64,000 nucleotides of DNA from Corbicula japonica (GCA_038501625.1 JAZAYU010000012.1:5828001-5892000); one strand, 5' to 3'; positions 42,601 through 46,603 are shown, counted from the first letter of the stretch. Program-made: numbers and translations. The notes: a model not told the origin generated them from the sequence alone.

Positions 42601-45600
42601 ACACAAAATCCGATTTAGAGAGTTTGCCCGGTACTCCCGTAAAAAGCAGATGATTCGACTGAAGGTTTCTCGGGTGCTTCAAAAAAAGTTGTGAGAAAGT
42701 TTAACTCAAATTGGCTAACAGAATTTGAATGACTCGCGCATGAACCAAACAGTGATGGAATCTTGGCAATGTTCTGTACTTTGTGTAGAAACGGTAAAAA
42801 GTTAAAAGAAAAACGCGTTTGCAACTAGCGGCAGCACAAAATTTCAACACAGCGCTCTTGACAGCATGCTAAAGCTAGCCCCGAACATTTTTTGCTTGTT
42901 GTACCAGAGTGATGTAATTCTTGTCGGTTGTCAATCAGTAATGTGTGATGTTATTTATTATTGTCCATTGTTGATTTTGTTATTTGTCATATTGTTCAAC
43001 AATATATGTGAAGGCTGGTAAACATTCTATGAATAAAGATTTAGCAAAATTGATTTTAACAGTATTGTTTTTGATTATGGGATTTAAGCACCTATGCATA
43101 GGGAAAGCTTTGCAGAAGTCGGTCTTGCACAGCATTGTTTAACACATACATGACCCCTGAAAATTTGATGATGACCCCTGAACATTTGAAAATGACCCTT
43201 TTGGCCCAAGGGTCATTGACCCTTGGCTTTCAGAGCCAAGGGGAACCCCTGATGCTTCCTTTGAATCCTTGGAAACTGACAATTATTTTCACTACCATAA
43301 ATATTTCAAACATGAATATTTCACCATCTTACTTCCTGGATTTTATTTTATATGAGAACTAAGACAATGTGACAGTCTATCAAGTTGGAGTATTTCAGAC
43401 CGAGGCAAAATGAAGCTTACCTTCGCCTGCACAGGAGCTGAGGTAATGGGCTGCCAGAGCCACAAATGAAGAGTAAAAAGGCTCATAAACATCCTCATGT
43501 TTTAGTATCTCACTCTCACTGAAAGCAGATAAACAAACTTTACTGTAAAAACAACCACATTCACCACATCACATTTAAGAACCTTTCCATTTATATATTA
43601 TAAAGATTTATTCAAATTTAAATTATGACACATGGGAATAAAAAATTTAAACATATTTAATCTGTTCATTATGTTATTGTAATATCTGACATTAGAATTA
43701 AATGCATCGCTGACCAATAAAACATGTTCTTAGTTATATTAAATCCTTAATTTTACAAAGTTCAAAGTTGAATTTCGTTACCTTTTAAGTCAACTCCATA
43801 TATGCAGGTTTTATTGCATGTGCGACCAGTATAGCTTGCACATTTGACTAGACTGGTCCACAGACACTTGTTTAGGGGTCATTTGCTGGCCCTATAATGC
43901 CTATAGAGCTATATAGGCCTATATATAGGCTTACAGGTCTCTTGATCCAAAAGTGGGCAATTTCAGGAAATAAACAGATGATCTACAGCATGAGATACAA
44001 CTACAATCACTTAGAACACAAAATATCCCAGTTTGAAAAAAATACCCGTTCACCTATAATTAACCAGAGTGAAGATTCCAAACTTACCATTTCACGATAA
44101 AAAGTACATTCAAAAGACTACATCGATTTCAAAGACAAAATCGTAACTTACCGAACAAGTATTGATCGCCGTTGATAGATTATCTATTTTTCTCTCCGAT
44201 GACACCAGTAACTAAACATAAATCCCCATATTAACGGAAGAAAATCCAATTTTTTATCACAGCCCCCCGAACTTTTCACCTTCGTCTTGACGGTATCTGT
44301 TCTTTTCCGATTGATTCCGGCCGAGTTAGAAAACGGATTGAATACGCATAAGAGCCGGGTTCCACAATTTCAAATATCAAAATAGGTTTTTGCTACGTAC
44401 GCTGTTGATAGTCAAACGTTAAATTGGCGGAAACTTTCGAACGACTGTTAGAATAAGGAGAAACAGAGAAAATGTCGAAATAATACTCACTTTTAAAAGA
44501 AAACTGATGAAAACCACCACACAAATTAACCACGAGGCAGATCCGATAAACACAGAAACCGTACCTTGCCGGTACTCTACGTCAACAGTACGTTTCAGGA
44601 GCAATTTATTTATTTATTTATTTTTTTTACAAATTTTAAATCGTAACAAGATAAATATTACTGATATTTCATCTCACTTTCAAAGTGTTTTTTTAAACGA
44701 AAGTTAAAAAACTGTCAAATTTTTTTAATTTGTAAACTTGCTGTAAATGTTTCCGTTCGTGTCAGAATCCTACTTTCGGAATAGAACAGATACCGTCAAG
44801 ACGAAGGTGTAAAGTTCAGGGGGGGGGGCTGTGATAACAAATTGGATTTTCTTCCGTTAATATGGGGATTTATGTTTAGTTACTGGTGTCATCGGAGAGA
44901 TAAATAGATAATCTATCAACGGCGATCAATACTTGTTCGGTAAGTTACGATTTTGTCTTTGAAATCGACGTAGTCTTTTGAATGTACTTTTTATCGTGAA
45001 ATGGTAAGTTTGGAATCTTCACTCTGGTTAATTATAGGTGAACGGGTATTTTTTTCAAACTGGGATATTTTGTGTTCTAAGTGATTGTAGTTGTATCTCA
45101 TGCTGTAGATCATCTGTTTATTTCCTGAAATTGCCCACTTTTGGATCTAGAGACCTGTAAGCCTATATATAGGCCTATATAGCTCTATAGGCATTATAGG
45201 GCCAGCAAATGACCCCTAAACAAGTGTCTGTGGACTGGTCAAATTTTGGTCAGAAATAACATAATGAATCTAAAAGCATTGTATATCCTATTAAGACAGC
45301 ATGAATGTTCTGGCCGATCTGGATCTACACTGTTTGCACATGCCATACAGGTGTATACTTGGTAAAGTTTTTAACCCGAAGAATATTGAACATGTCAATG
45401 GTAGCAGGATGAAAATGAAAGTAGACATGACTAAAAAATGTCACGGGGCGCTAAAAAATAAGTTCCGAGCATTTTTCTACATCCTTTACCTTGCTACGAT
45501 TGCATTGCTGAATTCCAATAAAAAGTCCTTGTTAAAGGATGTGTAAGAAGCTGTTAAAAGTGGTTTTATATTGGTTGACCATGAAATCCCAGGGCTAGTC

Positions 45601-45605
45601 GCCAT
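481..45605 (-). CDS. UBR4: UBR4 (p600), N-recognin E3 ubiquitin ligase, 5' part of the gene (45 exons)
   Basis: This is a spliced gene read on the minus strand. UBR4 (Drosophila pushover/purity of essence, plant BIG) is a very large cytoplasmic and nuclear ubiquitin ligase that binds destabilising N-termini through a UBR box. In human cells it works with KCMF1 and calmodulin. I placed 45 coding exons, each with GT and AG at its borders. Their lengths keep one open frame throughout: 6,398 nt, that is 2,132 codons plus 2 nt. Residue order follows human UBR4 from the first residues (MATSPG here, MATSGG in human) to about residue 2,130. There is no frameshift or stop, so the gene looks functional. 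The chosen start is the ATG with its A at 45,605; in-frame ATGs upstream at 45,620 and 45,668 are less likely by homology. The gene continues past position 1, so the C-terminal catalytic region is not seen. Exon lists are in the next entries. Confidence 0.95.
664..888 (+). mobile_element. piggyBac-like palindromic MITE, family 1 copy (degenerate)
   Basis: TTAACCCATTACTCCATA starts the copy and GGAGTAAAGGGTT ends it. The inside has the family's GATCCTGATCATCTG-type block, its inverse, and the central AGAAATAACCTAA. It lies in the intron between UBR4 exons 44 and 45. Confidence 0.7.
1640..2330. other. UBR4 intron 43, part without recognised elements
   Basis: AT-rich sequence between exon 44 (ends 1,522) and the MITE at 2,368. 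I see no exon, RNA gene or clear repeat. The ORFs here are short and unlike known proteins. Confidence 0.4.
2368..2610 (+). mobile_element. piggyBac-like palindromic MITE, family 1, full-length reference copy
   Basis: The copy runs from TTAACCCTTTCCTCCATA to GGTGGAAAGGGTTAA, so it is bounded by TTAA on both sides with ends starting CCC, the hallmark of piggyBac target sites. The two halves are near inverse complements (CAGATCAGCCGGCACATCCG against CGGATGTGCCAGCTGATCT). The single strand would therefore fold into one long hairpin. The middle reads GGTCAGAAATAACCTAA. It codes for nothing and lies in UBR4 intron 43. Confidence 0.85.
3484..3575 (+). repeat. Hairpin-forming inverted repeat, 32 bp arms
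   Basis: Arms 3,484-3,515 and 3,544-3,575 (GAAAAATCTGTCACCGAGGG and its mate ending GACAGATTTTTC) pair with a few mismatches around a 28 bp loop. They lie in UBR4 intron 42, probably as part of a palindromic MITE whose outer limits I cannot fix. Confidence 0.55.
4793..4987 (+). mobile_element. Family 1 MITE copy (degenerate)
   Basis: It begins TTAACCCTTAATC and ends TATGGAGTAAAGGGTT, with the GATCAGCCAGCACATCTG block and the AAGCAAACAGTGTAGATC half inside. The right TTAA is mutated to TTCA. Confidence 0.7.
5483..5600 (+). repeat. Family 2 MITE remnant
   Basis: CAGCAAATCAGATGCTTAAG and TTTGAGACTGGTCTCCATTC, only one half of the palindrome. Confidence 0.45.
5911..6130 (+). mobile_element. Family 1 MITE copy, both TTAA ends present
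   Basis: The left end is TTAACCCTTTCCTCCATAAA and the right end is ATGGAGGAAAGGGTTAA. The right half lacks about 25 bp compared with the copy at 2,368. It lies in UBR4 intron 38. Confidence 0.82.
6869..6955 (+). mobile_element. Family 1 MITE, internally deleted remnant
   Basis: It keeps TGTGCCATCTGATCTGG, the TAGAAATAATCTTATGAATC centre and the AAAGGGTTAA end; most of the right half is lost. Confidence 0.55.
7061..7965 (-). CDS. UBR4: UBR4 exons 36-37: UBR-type zinc finger (N-degron binding)
   Basis: Exon 36 is 7895-7965 and exon 37 is 7061-7208, joined through a split Trp codon. Together they encode residues ~1,658-1,730. The UBR box binds basic (type 1) N-terminal residues and is held by zinc. 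Visible ligand candidates are the Cys in KLCTFT, the Cys/His cluster in YHCHTCK, the CTVC pair, the CHKDH cluster and the CDCG plus GSC cysteines. Spacing and the [14 protein letters not shown] ending match human UBR4 almost residue for residue. Substitutions relative to vertebrates are conservative (DLTYAKFG for EISYAKYG). This domain alone identifies the gene as UBR4 rather than UBR1-3 or UBR5-7. All ligands are present, so the N-recognin function is expected to be intact. Confidence 0.97.
7333..7407 (+). mobile_element. Family 1 MITE remnant
   Basis: A short remnant: CTGATCTGAATCTATACTGG followed at once by CCATTGAGTAAAGGTTTAA. Confidence 0.45.
8021..8232 (+). mobile_element. Family 1 MITE copy (degenerate)
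   Basis: AGCTGGCACATCTGTGCTG and GATCAGATTGCATGTATG halves flank a variant centre (TTTCTAATCAAG). The left end is eroded (CTCATGGATAAA) and the right reads ATGGAGTAAACAG. Confidence 0.6.
8591..19422 (-). CDS. UBR4: UBR4 exons 25-35 (residues ~1,178-1,657)
   Basis: Exons: 19203-19422, 16046-16127, 15825-15900, 14334-14424, 13499-13620, 12879-12982, 12168-12263, 11026-11144, 9774-10045, 9090-9153, 8591-8782. Exon 25 ends in [11 protein letters not shown] and exon 26 begins [18 protein letters not shown], across a 3.1 kb intron filled with a pearl-like element. Exon 33 gives [12 protein letters not shown] and [20 protein letters not shown], strongly UBR4-like. Exon 34 must use the donor GTAGGT at 9,084-9,089, because the alternative GTGAC donor breaks the phase with exon 35. 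Exon 35 ends in an acidic run ([20 protein letters not shown]) directly before the UBR box, as in human UBR4. Confidence 0.93.
9207..9660 (+). repeat. Family 1 MITE expanded by internal tandem repeats
   Basis: The left end (TTTAACCATTTTCTCTATGAA) and first half are normal. The part from about 9,345 to 9,625 repeats a ~50 bp block five or six times: TAGATCCTGATCAGACTGCA, then GGCCAAGA-type sequence, then GAACAG. It lies in UBR4 intron 33. Confidence 0.65.
10046..11025. other. UBR4 intron 32, nothing recognised
   Basis: An AT-rich intron between exons 33 and 32, without clear repeats or coding potential. Confidence 0.5.
11292..11685 (+). mobile_element. ~390 bp repeat with CAATCT...AGATTG ends, copy 1
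   Basis: It shares most of its length with 32,193-32,576 in the same orientation (for example CCGCTACGCTATCAGGATCT, and CCAATCAGATTGTCGCC). Near the right end a hairpin is formed by CAGATCTAAC, TTTT and GTTAGATCTG. The termini CAATCT and AGATTG are inverse complements. It is probably a small non-autonomous DNA element; the superfamily is not recognised. Confidence 0.65.
12487..12625 (+). repeat. Family 2 palindromic MITE
   Basis: ATAAAGCTGAGACTGGAGAC, CAGTCTTTAATCTCAAAC, GATTGGCTAAAATCGC and GCCAGACTGGTCTCCAAT; in UBR4 intron 30. Confidence 0.55.
12655..12833 (+). mobile_element. Family 1 MITE copy, left end truncated
   Basis: It has GATCTGGATCTACAGTG, the TTGGTCAGAAATAACCTAAT centre, GATCCTGATCAGATGGCA and the ATGGAGTAAAGGGAT end. 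Confidence 0.65.
13080..13400 (+). repeat. Diverged tandem duplication inside an intron
   Basis: Blocks at ~13,080-13,215 and ~13,270-13,400 share ordered phrases: TATATAACA...GATTAC, then CTTTCAGGCAAACA, then ATTTAA and TCACAGAGAGA-like ends. The period is about 190 bp. The repeats are old. Confidence 0.5.
13870..14042 (+). mobile_element. Family 1 MITE copy (degenerate)
   Basis: It starts AACCATTTAATCCATAAATA and ends TGAAGTAAAGGGT; the internal GTGTAGATGCCATC and AAAGCAAACAATATAGATCC blocks are recognisable. Confidence 0.55.
14878..15797 (+). mobile_element. Family 1 MITE copy split by a TA-flanked insertion
   Basis: The left part 14,878-14,992 ends with CACTGTTTGCCATGAATAAC. The right part resumes at 15,771 with TTCTCAAATGGAGTAAAGGG. 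Removing the insertion at 14,993-15,770 restores the order seen in other copies. Confidence 0.65.
14993..15770 (+). mobile_element. TA-flanked DNA transposon (CAGTA...TACTG ends), 778 bp, non-autonomous
   Basis: The ends are CAGTAGAATTTGGTTATTTG and, on the right, CAAATAAGTGGAATGTACTG. They are imperfect inverted repeats of about 27 bp with TA immediately outside on both sides (14,991-14,992 and 15,771-15,772). CAGT ends with a TA duplication point to the Tc1/mariner-pogo (Tigger) group. There is no long ORF. It is inserted in a family 1 MITE in UBR4 intron 27. Confidence 0.75.
16167..18673 (+). mobile_element. Pearl/Helentron-like element with 13 tandem core repeats
   Basis: The element begins ATCCCCCGCCGA (16,167) and ends TCGGCGGGGGAT (18,673), a 12 bp terminal inversion. 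The middle is a tandem array of a ~168 bp core. The last core is followed by an ACGG-rich tract (CGGACGGACA type) and then a terminal hairpin (CCCCCACCCGATTTCATCGG followed by CGGGGGAT). Tandem cores plus an ACGG tract are typical of the bivalve 'pearl' elements related to Drosophila DINE-1/Helentrons. No Rep/helicase gene is present, so it is non-autonomous. It fills most of UBR4 intron 25. The long ORFs on its minus strand are only the repeat unit read in frame. Confidence 0.75.
16441..18590 (+). repeat. Tandem array, 13 copies of a ~168 bp unit
   Basis: The phrase AACTCTGTGTT (or a one-base variant) recurs near 16,462, 16,611, 16,781, 16,941, 17,112, 17,281, 17,449, 17,617, 17,784, 17,953, 18,121, 18,290 and 18,459. 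Spacing settles at 167-169 bp after the first few units. Each unit also holds CTCCTCTTGGTATTGATGG, TTTCATTGAAATCCATCC and GTTGCAGAGAAATAGCG. Confidence 0.9.
18770..18985 (+). mobile_element. Family 1 MITE copy (degenerate)
   Basis: It shows GTGTGTTCAGTTTTGATCCA, GATCAACCAGCACATACATG, the TTGGTCTGAAATAACC centre and GATCAGACAGCATG. Both ends are eroded (CTCTATATACA on each side). Confidence 0.6.
19654..20390 (+). mobile_element. Family 1 MITE copy split by a Tigger-like insertion
   Basis: The left end TTAACCCTTTCCTCCATA is interrupted after about 20 bp. The MITE resumes at 20,218 with TATATGCATTTTTACGCATG and ends GGAAAGGGTTAA at 20,390. Its own middle is also deleted. Confidence 0.75.
19674..20217 (+). 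mobile_element. Tigger-like TA-flanked element, internally deleted copy (544 bp)
   Basis: The left end is CACTGCAGACTCTTTATAAC and the right end is GTCTGCAGTG, with TA on both sides. It matches the 28,934-30,070 element nearly base for base over CTTCGTTTAGATCCGCGCTC and GTAAACAGCGATAATATCTG, but the right-hand terminal repeat is shortened. Confidence 0.75.
20531..20752 (+). mobile_element. Family 1 MITE copy
   Basis: It begins TTAATGCTTTACTCCATTGG and ends TTAAAGGTTTAA. Inside are GATCAGCCTGTACATCCATG and GATCAGATGTCATGGATG, with the centre present as its inverse complement (TTAGGTTATTTCGG). Confidence 0.65.
20801..21370 (+). mobile_element. TTAA-flanked DNA element with AGTGA...TCACT ends, 570 bp
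   Basis: TTAA stands at 20,797-20,800 and 21,371-21,374. The inner ends AGTGACAATCCATAGTA and TGTATGGAAACTCACT are partial inverse complements. TTAA duplication fits the piggyBac or Kolobok superfamilies; these ends differ from family 1. No ORF of note. It lies in UBR4 intron 24. Confidence 0.6.
21431..32080 (-). CDS. UBR4: UBR4 exons 13-24 (residues ~580-1,177)
   Basis: Exons: 31893-32080, 31184-31352, 30537-30622, 28594-28834, 27909-28032, 27100-27202, 26539-26683, 25714-25916, 23453-23635, 22655-22777, 22160-22297, 21431-21522. Exon 13 continues the acidic segment into [16 protein letters not shown], a conserved UBR4 signature. Exon 14 has [18 protein letters not shown]; exon 15 has [12 protein letters not shown]; exon 17 has [18 protein letters not shown]. 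Exon 20 has [17 protein letters not shown]. Exon 21 is read in a frame different from the longest ORF over it and gives [19 protein letters not shown], which fixes the frame. Exons 23-24 give [12 protein letters not shown] and [19 protein letters not shown]. These are helical-repeat scaffold sequences with no enzymatic motif. Intron 20 (23,636-25,713) contains a 1.58 kb transposon, and intron 15 (28,835-30,536) a 1.14 kb Tigger-like element. Confidence 0.93.
21991..22132 (+). mobile_element. Family 1 MITE, centre deleted
   Basis: The two outer halves are joined: GTAGATCCAGATCAGCCTGC, then TCAATCTGGATCTATATTGG, ending ATGGAGTAACGGATAAA. Confidence 0.5.
22454..22542 (+). repeat. Remnant of the second pearl-like family
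   Basis: GCCACAAAATACGCCC and the later CAACGGGCATACTGTATAA match the start and end of the element at 32,891-33,483, with no core repeats between them. Confidence 0.4.
23704..25282 (+). mobile_element. 1.58 kb DNA element with CAGGCTGTCAAC ends and TAATTG duplication
   Basis: The ends CAGGCTGTCAAC and GTTGACAGCCTG are exact inverse complements over 12 bp. The same six bases TAATTG lie directly outside both ends (23,698-23,703 and 25,283-25,288). Both terminal regions are crowded with the phrase AATATAGGA and near variants. A 161-codon plus-strand ORF at 23,968-24,453 has no recognisable domain and is probably not a transposase. A 6 bp duplication is unusual; the superfamily is not recognised. 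It lies in UBR4 intron 20. Confidence 0.72.
25563..25690 (+). mobile_element. Family 1 MITE remnant
   Basis: It has TTTACCCTTTTATCCATTG, then TAGATTCTAAATCAGCC and an inverted centre (TATATCTGACCAAACAG); most of it is lost. Confidence 0.45.
26790..26876 (+). mobile_element. Family 1 MITE remnant
   Basis: It has GAACAGTGTAGAACCGGATC, then GGGTGATCAAGATCTACACTG, then ACTCATGAGATAAAG; the left half is missing. Confidence 0.45.
27446..27676 (+). mobile_element. Family 1 MITE, full-length copy with both TTAA ends
   Basis: It runs from TTAACCCTTTCCTCCGTATA to TATGGAGGAAAGGGTTAA. The arms CAGCCGGCACATCTG and CGGATGTGCCGGCTG-type blocks mirror each other around GGTCAGAAATAACCTAA. It is one of the best preserved copies and lies in UBR4 intron 17. 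Its ORFs on both strands are by-products of the palindrome. Confidence 0.85.
28150..28390 (+). mobile_element. Family 1 MITE copy (degenerate)
   Basis: It starts TTTACCTCATGGATATGCC and ends CATGAAGTACAGCCTTTTAA. GATCCGCCTGCACATCTG and GATCAGACTCCACATATG blocks flank a TTGGTCAGACACATCAA centre. Confidence 0.6.
28934..30070 (+). mobile_element. Tigger-like TA-flanked element, 1,137 bp
   Basis: The left end is CACTGCGGACTCTTTATAAC and the right end is CGTTATAAAGAGTCTGCAGTG, inverse complements over about 25 bp. TA stands at 28,932-28,933 and 30,071-30,072. Ends carrying TTATAACGCG with a TA duplication resemble pogo/Tigger non-autonomous elements. No transposase ORF is present. Near the right end are three tandem copies of a GCGCGGGAAAATCGG-type unit (29,932-30,000). 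It lies in UBR4 intron 15. Confidence 0.8.
29932..30000 (+). repeat. Three-copy minisatellite with E2F-like GCGGGAAAA motifs
   Basis: The unit GCGCGGGAAAATCGG followed by ACATGTATTT occurs three times at ~28 bp spacing. Each contains GCGGGAAA, the inverse complement of the E2F consensus TTTCCCGC. Function is unknown. Confidence 0.6.
32193..32576 (+). mobile_element. ~385 bp repeat with CAATCT...AGATTG ends, copy 2
   Basis: Same family as the copy in intron 31, here in UBR4 intron 12. It has the same ends and subterminal hairpin, with small indels. Confidence 0.65.
32891..33483 (+). mobile_element. Second pearl/Helentron-like element, three core repeats
   Basis: It starts AACAAGAGTGCCAAAATGCC followed by AAATACGCCCGTC, and ends ACGGGCGTATAAAA after a CGCCCGCC-rich tract and a CCCGTTTTTCAAACGGGCG hairpin. 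Three ~130 bp units, each with GGGCCATAA, TGCCCACCAACATATTCACC and AAACTCTTTGACT, lie between. The architecture matches the 16,167-18,673 element but the sequence differs. It is non-autonomous, in UBR4 intron 12. Confidence 0.7.
33626..45605 (-). CDS. UBR4: UBR4 exons 1-12 (residues 1-579, N-terminal helical region)
   Basis: Exons in transcript order: 45490-45605, 43421-43518, 41651-41754, 40899-41028, 39629-39837, 37752-37933, 36877-37123, 36455-36514, 35506-35702, 35013-35151, 34020-34151, 33626-33749. Exon 1 gives [16 protein letters not shown], matching the human N-terminus. Exon 2 gives [16 protein letters not shown]. Exon 4 gives [18 protein letters not shown]. Exon 6 gives [15 protein letters not shown] and exon 7 gives [16 protein letters not shown]. 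All are recognisable UBR4 blocks. No catalytic motif lies here; the family forms helical-repeat scaffold in this part. Exon 12 begins a serine/aspartate-rich acidic stretch ([13 protein letters not shown], then [13 protein letters not shown]), which is probably disordered. Exon 5 is the least conserved block. Intron 1 (43,519-45,489) carries a large foldback element. Confidence 0.93.
34190..34400 (+). mobile_element. Family 1 MITE copy (degenerate)
   Basis: It has GCAGTGTAGATCCAGGTCA, an inverted centre (TTATGTTATTCTGACC) and CAGTGTAGATCCTGATCAG; the ends are eroded. Confidence 0.55.
34731..34911 (+). mobile_element. Family 1 MITE, centre deleted
   Basis: It begins TTAACCCTTTCCTCCATGC. It holds GATCTAGATCAGCCAGCTC and GATCAGATGGCACAGACG, ending TTAATACGGAGAATTTAG. 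Confidence 0.6.
35740..35945 (+). mobile_element. Family 1 MITE copy (degenerate)
   Basis: TTAACCATTTACTTTATC on the left; GATCAGTCAGCACATCTG, a TTTGTCAGAAATGACGTAAT centre and GATCAGATGACACAGATG inside; the right end is lost. Confidence 0.6.
37495..37725 (+). mobile_element. Third pearl-like family, single-core copy A
   Basis: It shares with 40,514-40,775 the order ACTAGACTGAGTCC, CACTGATGCCCCCACTGC, AAAGGGCC, GCACATCCTGCCTGATCATC, TTTGAAAGAAATC, GAGGAGTTGATG and the end GGGCATAAAA. This is a common type of bivalve non-autonomous element. Confidence 0.55.
37998..38070 (+). mobile_element. Family 1 MITE remnant
   Basis: GCAGACATAGATCAACC, TTCTGATTTGGGTCTACATTG and TTCACT survive. Only the outer parts of the halves are left. 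Confidence 0.35.
38516..39455 (+). mobile_element. pogo/Tigger-like element, 940 bp
   Basis: The left end is CAGTCGGACCTCGATAATTC and the right end is GAATTATCGAGGTTCGACTG, inverse complements with one mismatch. Further TTCGAAC-type blocks follow inside both ends. This is the typical pogo/Tigger terminus. The expected TA outside the ends is not present (TG on both sides). At 39,030-39,125 a short ORF starting [15 protein letters not shown] (31 codons) may be a transposase leader remnant; no DDE domain is present. It lies in UBR4 intron 5. Confidence 0.75.
40514..40775 (+). mobile_element. Third pearl-like family, single-core copy B
   Basis: It begins ACTAGAATGTGTCC and ends TTGGGGCATAATAAAA. 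It contains AAAGGGCCATAGCTCTGG, CACATCCTGCATGATTATC, GAGGAGTTGATGCAACAAG and a CGGCTGGACGGACG tract. In UBR4 intron 4. Confidence 0.6.
41946..43251 (+). mobile_element. hAT-like transposon relic, 1,306 bp
   Basis: The ends CAGGGGTTCC and GGAACCCCTG are exact inverse complements over 10 bp, and ATGCTT stands outside both (41,940-41,945 and 43,252-43,257). CAGGG-type ends are usual for hAT elements, though hAT normally duplicates 8 bp; two outer positions may have mutated. Inside lies a broken transposase-type zinc-finger N-terminus (next entry). In UBR4 intron 2. Confidence 0.65.
42558..42885 (+). pseudogene. Broken N-terminus of a hAT-type transposase (zinc-finger part)
   Basis: From the ATG at 42,558 ([13 protein letters not shown]) the frame is soon lost. 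A second frame reads [10 protein letters not shown], then a TGA where Trp is usual, then MFCTLC, and a third frame completes a [14 protein letters not shown] block. The F-x-x-x-W-L...C-x2-C...GST order is that of the N-terminal finger of hAT-derived proteins. At least one stop and two frameshifts make it non-functional. The catalytic part is absent. Confidence 0.55.
43787..45380 (+). mobile_element. Family 1 MITE copy split by the foldback element
   Basis: The left part 43,787-43,858 reads AACTCCATATATGCAGG then CATGTGCGACCAGTATAG. The right part from 45,233 resumes with GACTGGTCAAATTTTGGTCA, GAAATAACATAATGAATC and GATCTGGATCTACACTG, ending near GGTAAAGTTTTTAACCC. Together they restore one MITE. 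Confidence 0.75.
43859..45232. mobile_element. Foldback element with ~450 bp terminal inverted repeats, 1,374 bp
   Basis: The left arm 43,859-44,310 and right arm 44,776-45,232 are near-perfect inverse complements: the left starts CACAGACACTTGTTTAGGGG and the right ends CCCCTAAACAAGTGTCTGTG. A ~465 bp unique centre separates them. The eight bases GACTGGTC are repeated directly outside (43,851-43,858 and 45,233-45,240). Long arms with an 8 bp duplication suggest a Mutator-like or other non-autonomous foldback element. No transposase ORF is seen. The high identity of the arms implies recent origin or repair between arms. In UBR4 intron 1. Confidence 0.88.
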
Positions 45606-46077
45606 TTCTGCTGATCTCATTGACTTCACGAGATTTTGCGTTACCAGATCGATCAATGTATAAAACACGGATTACGGTCCTACGATGACAATTGACTCTT
45701 ACTCAGTCGTTATCAGTTAACAAGTAGACAAATGCAGTGAAAGGGTCAAGATTGACACTGAAAGTTGAAACAACTTTGTGCAAACAAGAATAGCAGTACT
45801 TAGTCAATGATTAAAGAAGAAAGTGGATTTGAATAACAGAGTGAATTCCTTAATGTACTATTACTATTTAACTTAAAGGGTAATAACTATAAAATATTTT
45901 TGGAAGACTTAGAAATCTTATAAGTAATTTATGAAAATGAACTGCTATAAAAGCTCTAAAGTAAGTCCCCAGGTTTACAATTTGAATCAATCACTCGTAT
46001 CTTCATATTTAATATTTGACGATGCGATGGTATTTGCTCTCTTTTGAAATAAATAAAATGTTATAGACTGTCACTAT
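45606..46077. other. 5' flank of UBR4, no gene seen
   Basis: This stretch sits directly upstream of the UBR4 start and must contain its 5' UTR and promoter, possibly with a non-coding first exon. I see no convincing TATA box or CpG-rich island. The in-frame ATGs at 45,620 and 45,668 could lengthen the N-terminus but have no homology support. Confidence 0.4.
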
Positions 46078-46078
46078 A

Positions 46079-46224
46079 ACCCTTTACTCCGTACAAGGAA
46101 ATTTTATAGCATGTGCGACAAGTGTATATCCAAATCACCCAGCACATCTTTGCCATCTGATCTGGATCTACACTGTTAGCCCATTCAATTACGGTGTATG
46201 TATCTATAAAAGAAAGGTTCAGAT
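46079..46224 (+). mobile_element. Family 1 MITE, centre deleted
   Basis: It begins TAACCCTTTACTCCGTACA. It contains ATGTGCGACAAGTGTATATC and GATCTGGATCTACACTG, ending TATAAAAGAAAGGTT. Confidence 0.6.
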
Positions 46225-46261
46225 TACTGGTTTGGTTTGGTTTTGTACAATTACTTCATGT

Positions 46262-46603
46262 TTAACCCTTTCCTCCATCTAAACCCCATTATGGCGTCGG
46301 CAAAAATTGTAGATCCAGATCAGCCGGCTCAGCACTGCCATTAGCACAACTATTTGCACGCGACAAGGGCTTTTCTATATATGCAATATTTGCCCTTCGC
46401 AAAGGACAGACAACGAAAAAAGTCAGTATGATAATGGGTCTGTGCTTGCCGTCGAATTATTGAGACTACACTGCCATCTGATCTTGATCTGCATTGTTTG
46501 CTTTCTGATATGTTAGGTTATTTCTGACCAAAATGCGAACTGATCTGGATCTACATTGTTCGCATATGCCATAAAAGGTGTATATTATGGAGGAAATGGT
46601 TAA
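46262..46603 (+). mobile_element. Family 1 MITE copy with a 127 bp insertion
   Basis: It runs TTAACCCTTTCCTCCATC to TATGGAGGAAATGGTTAA. CACTGCCAT occurs at 46,333-46,341 and again at 46,469-46,477, on both sides of a 127 bp stretch absent from other copies. It is therefore an insertion with a 9 bp duplication. Confidence 0.65.

Noticed and set aside
45606..45668. Extended UBR4 N-terminus from the in-frame ATG at 45,668
   Set aside because: The ATG at 45,605 gives MATSPG, matching the start of other UBR4 proteins; the extra residues have no counterpart. It cannot be fully excluded without transcript data.
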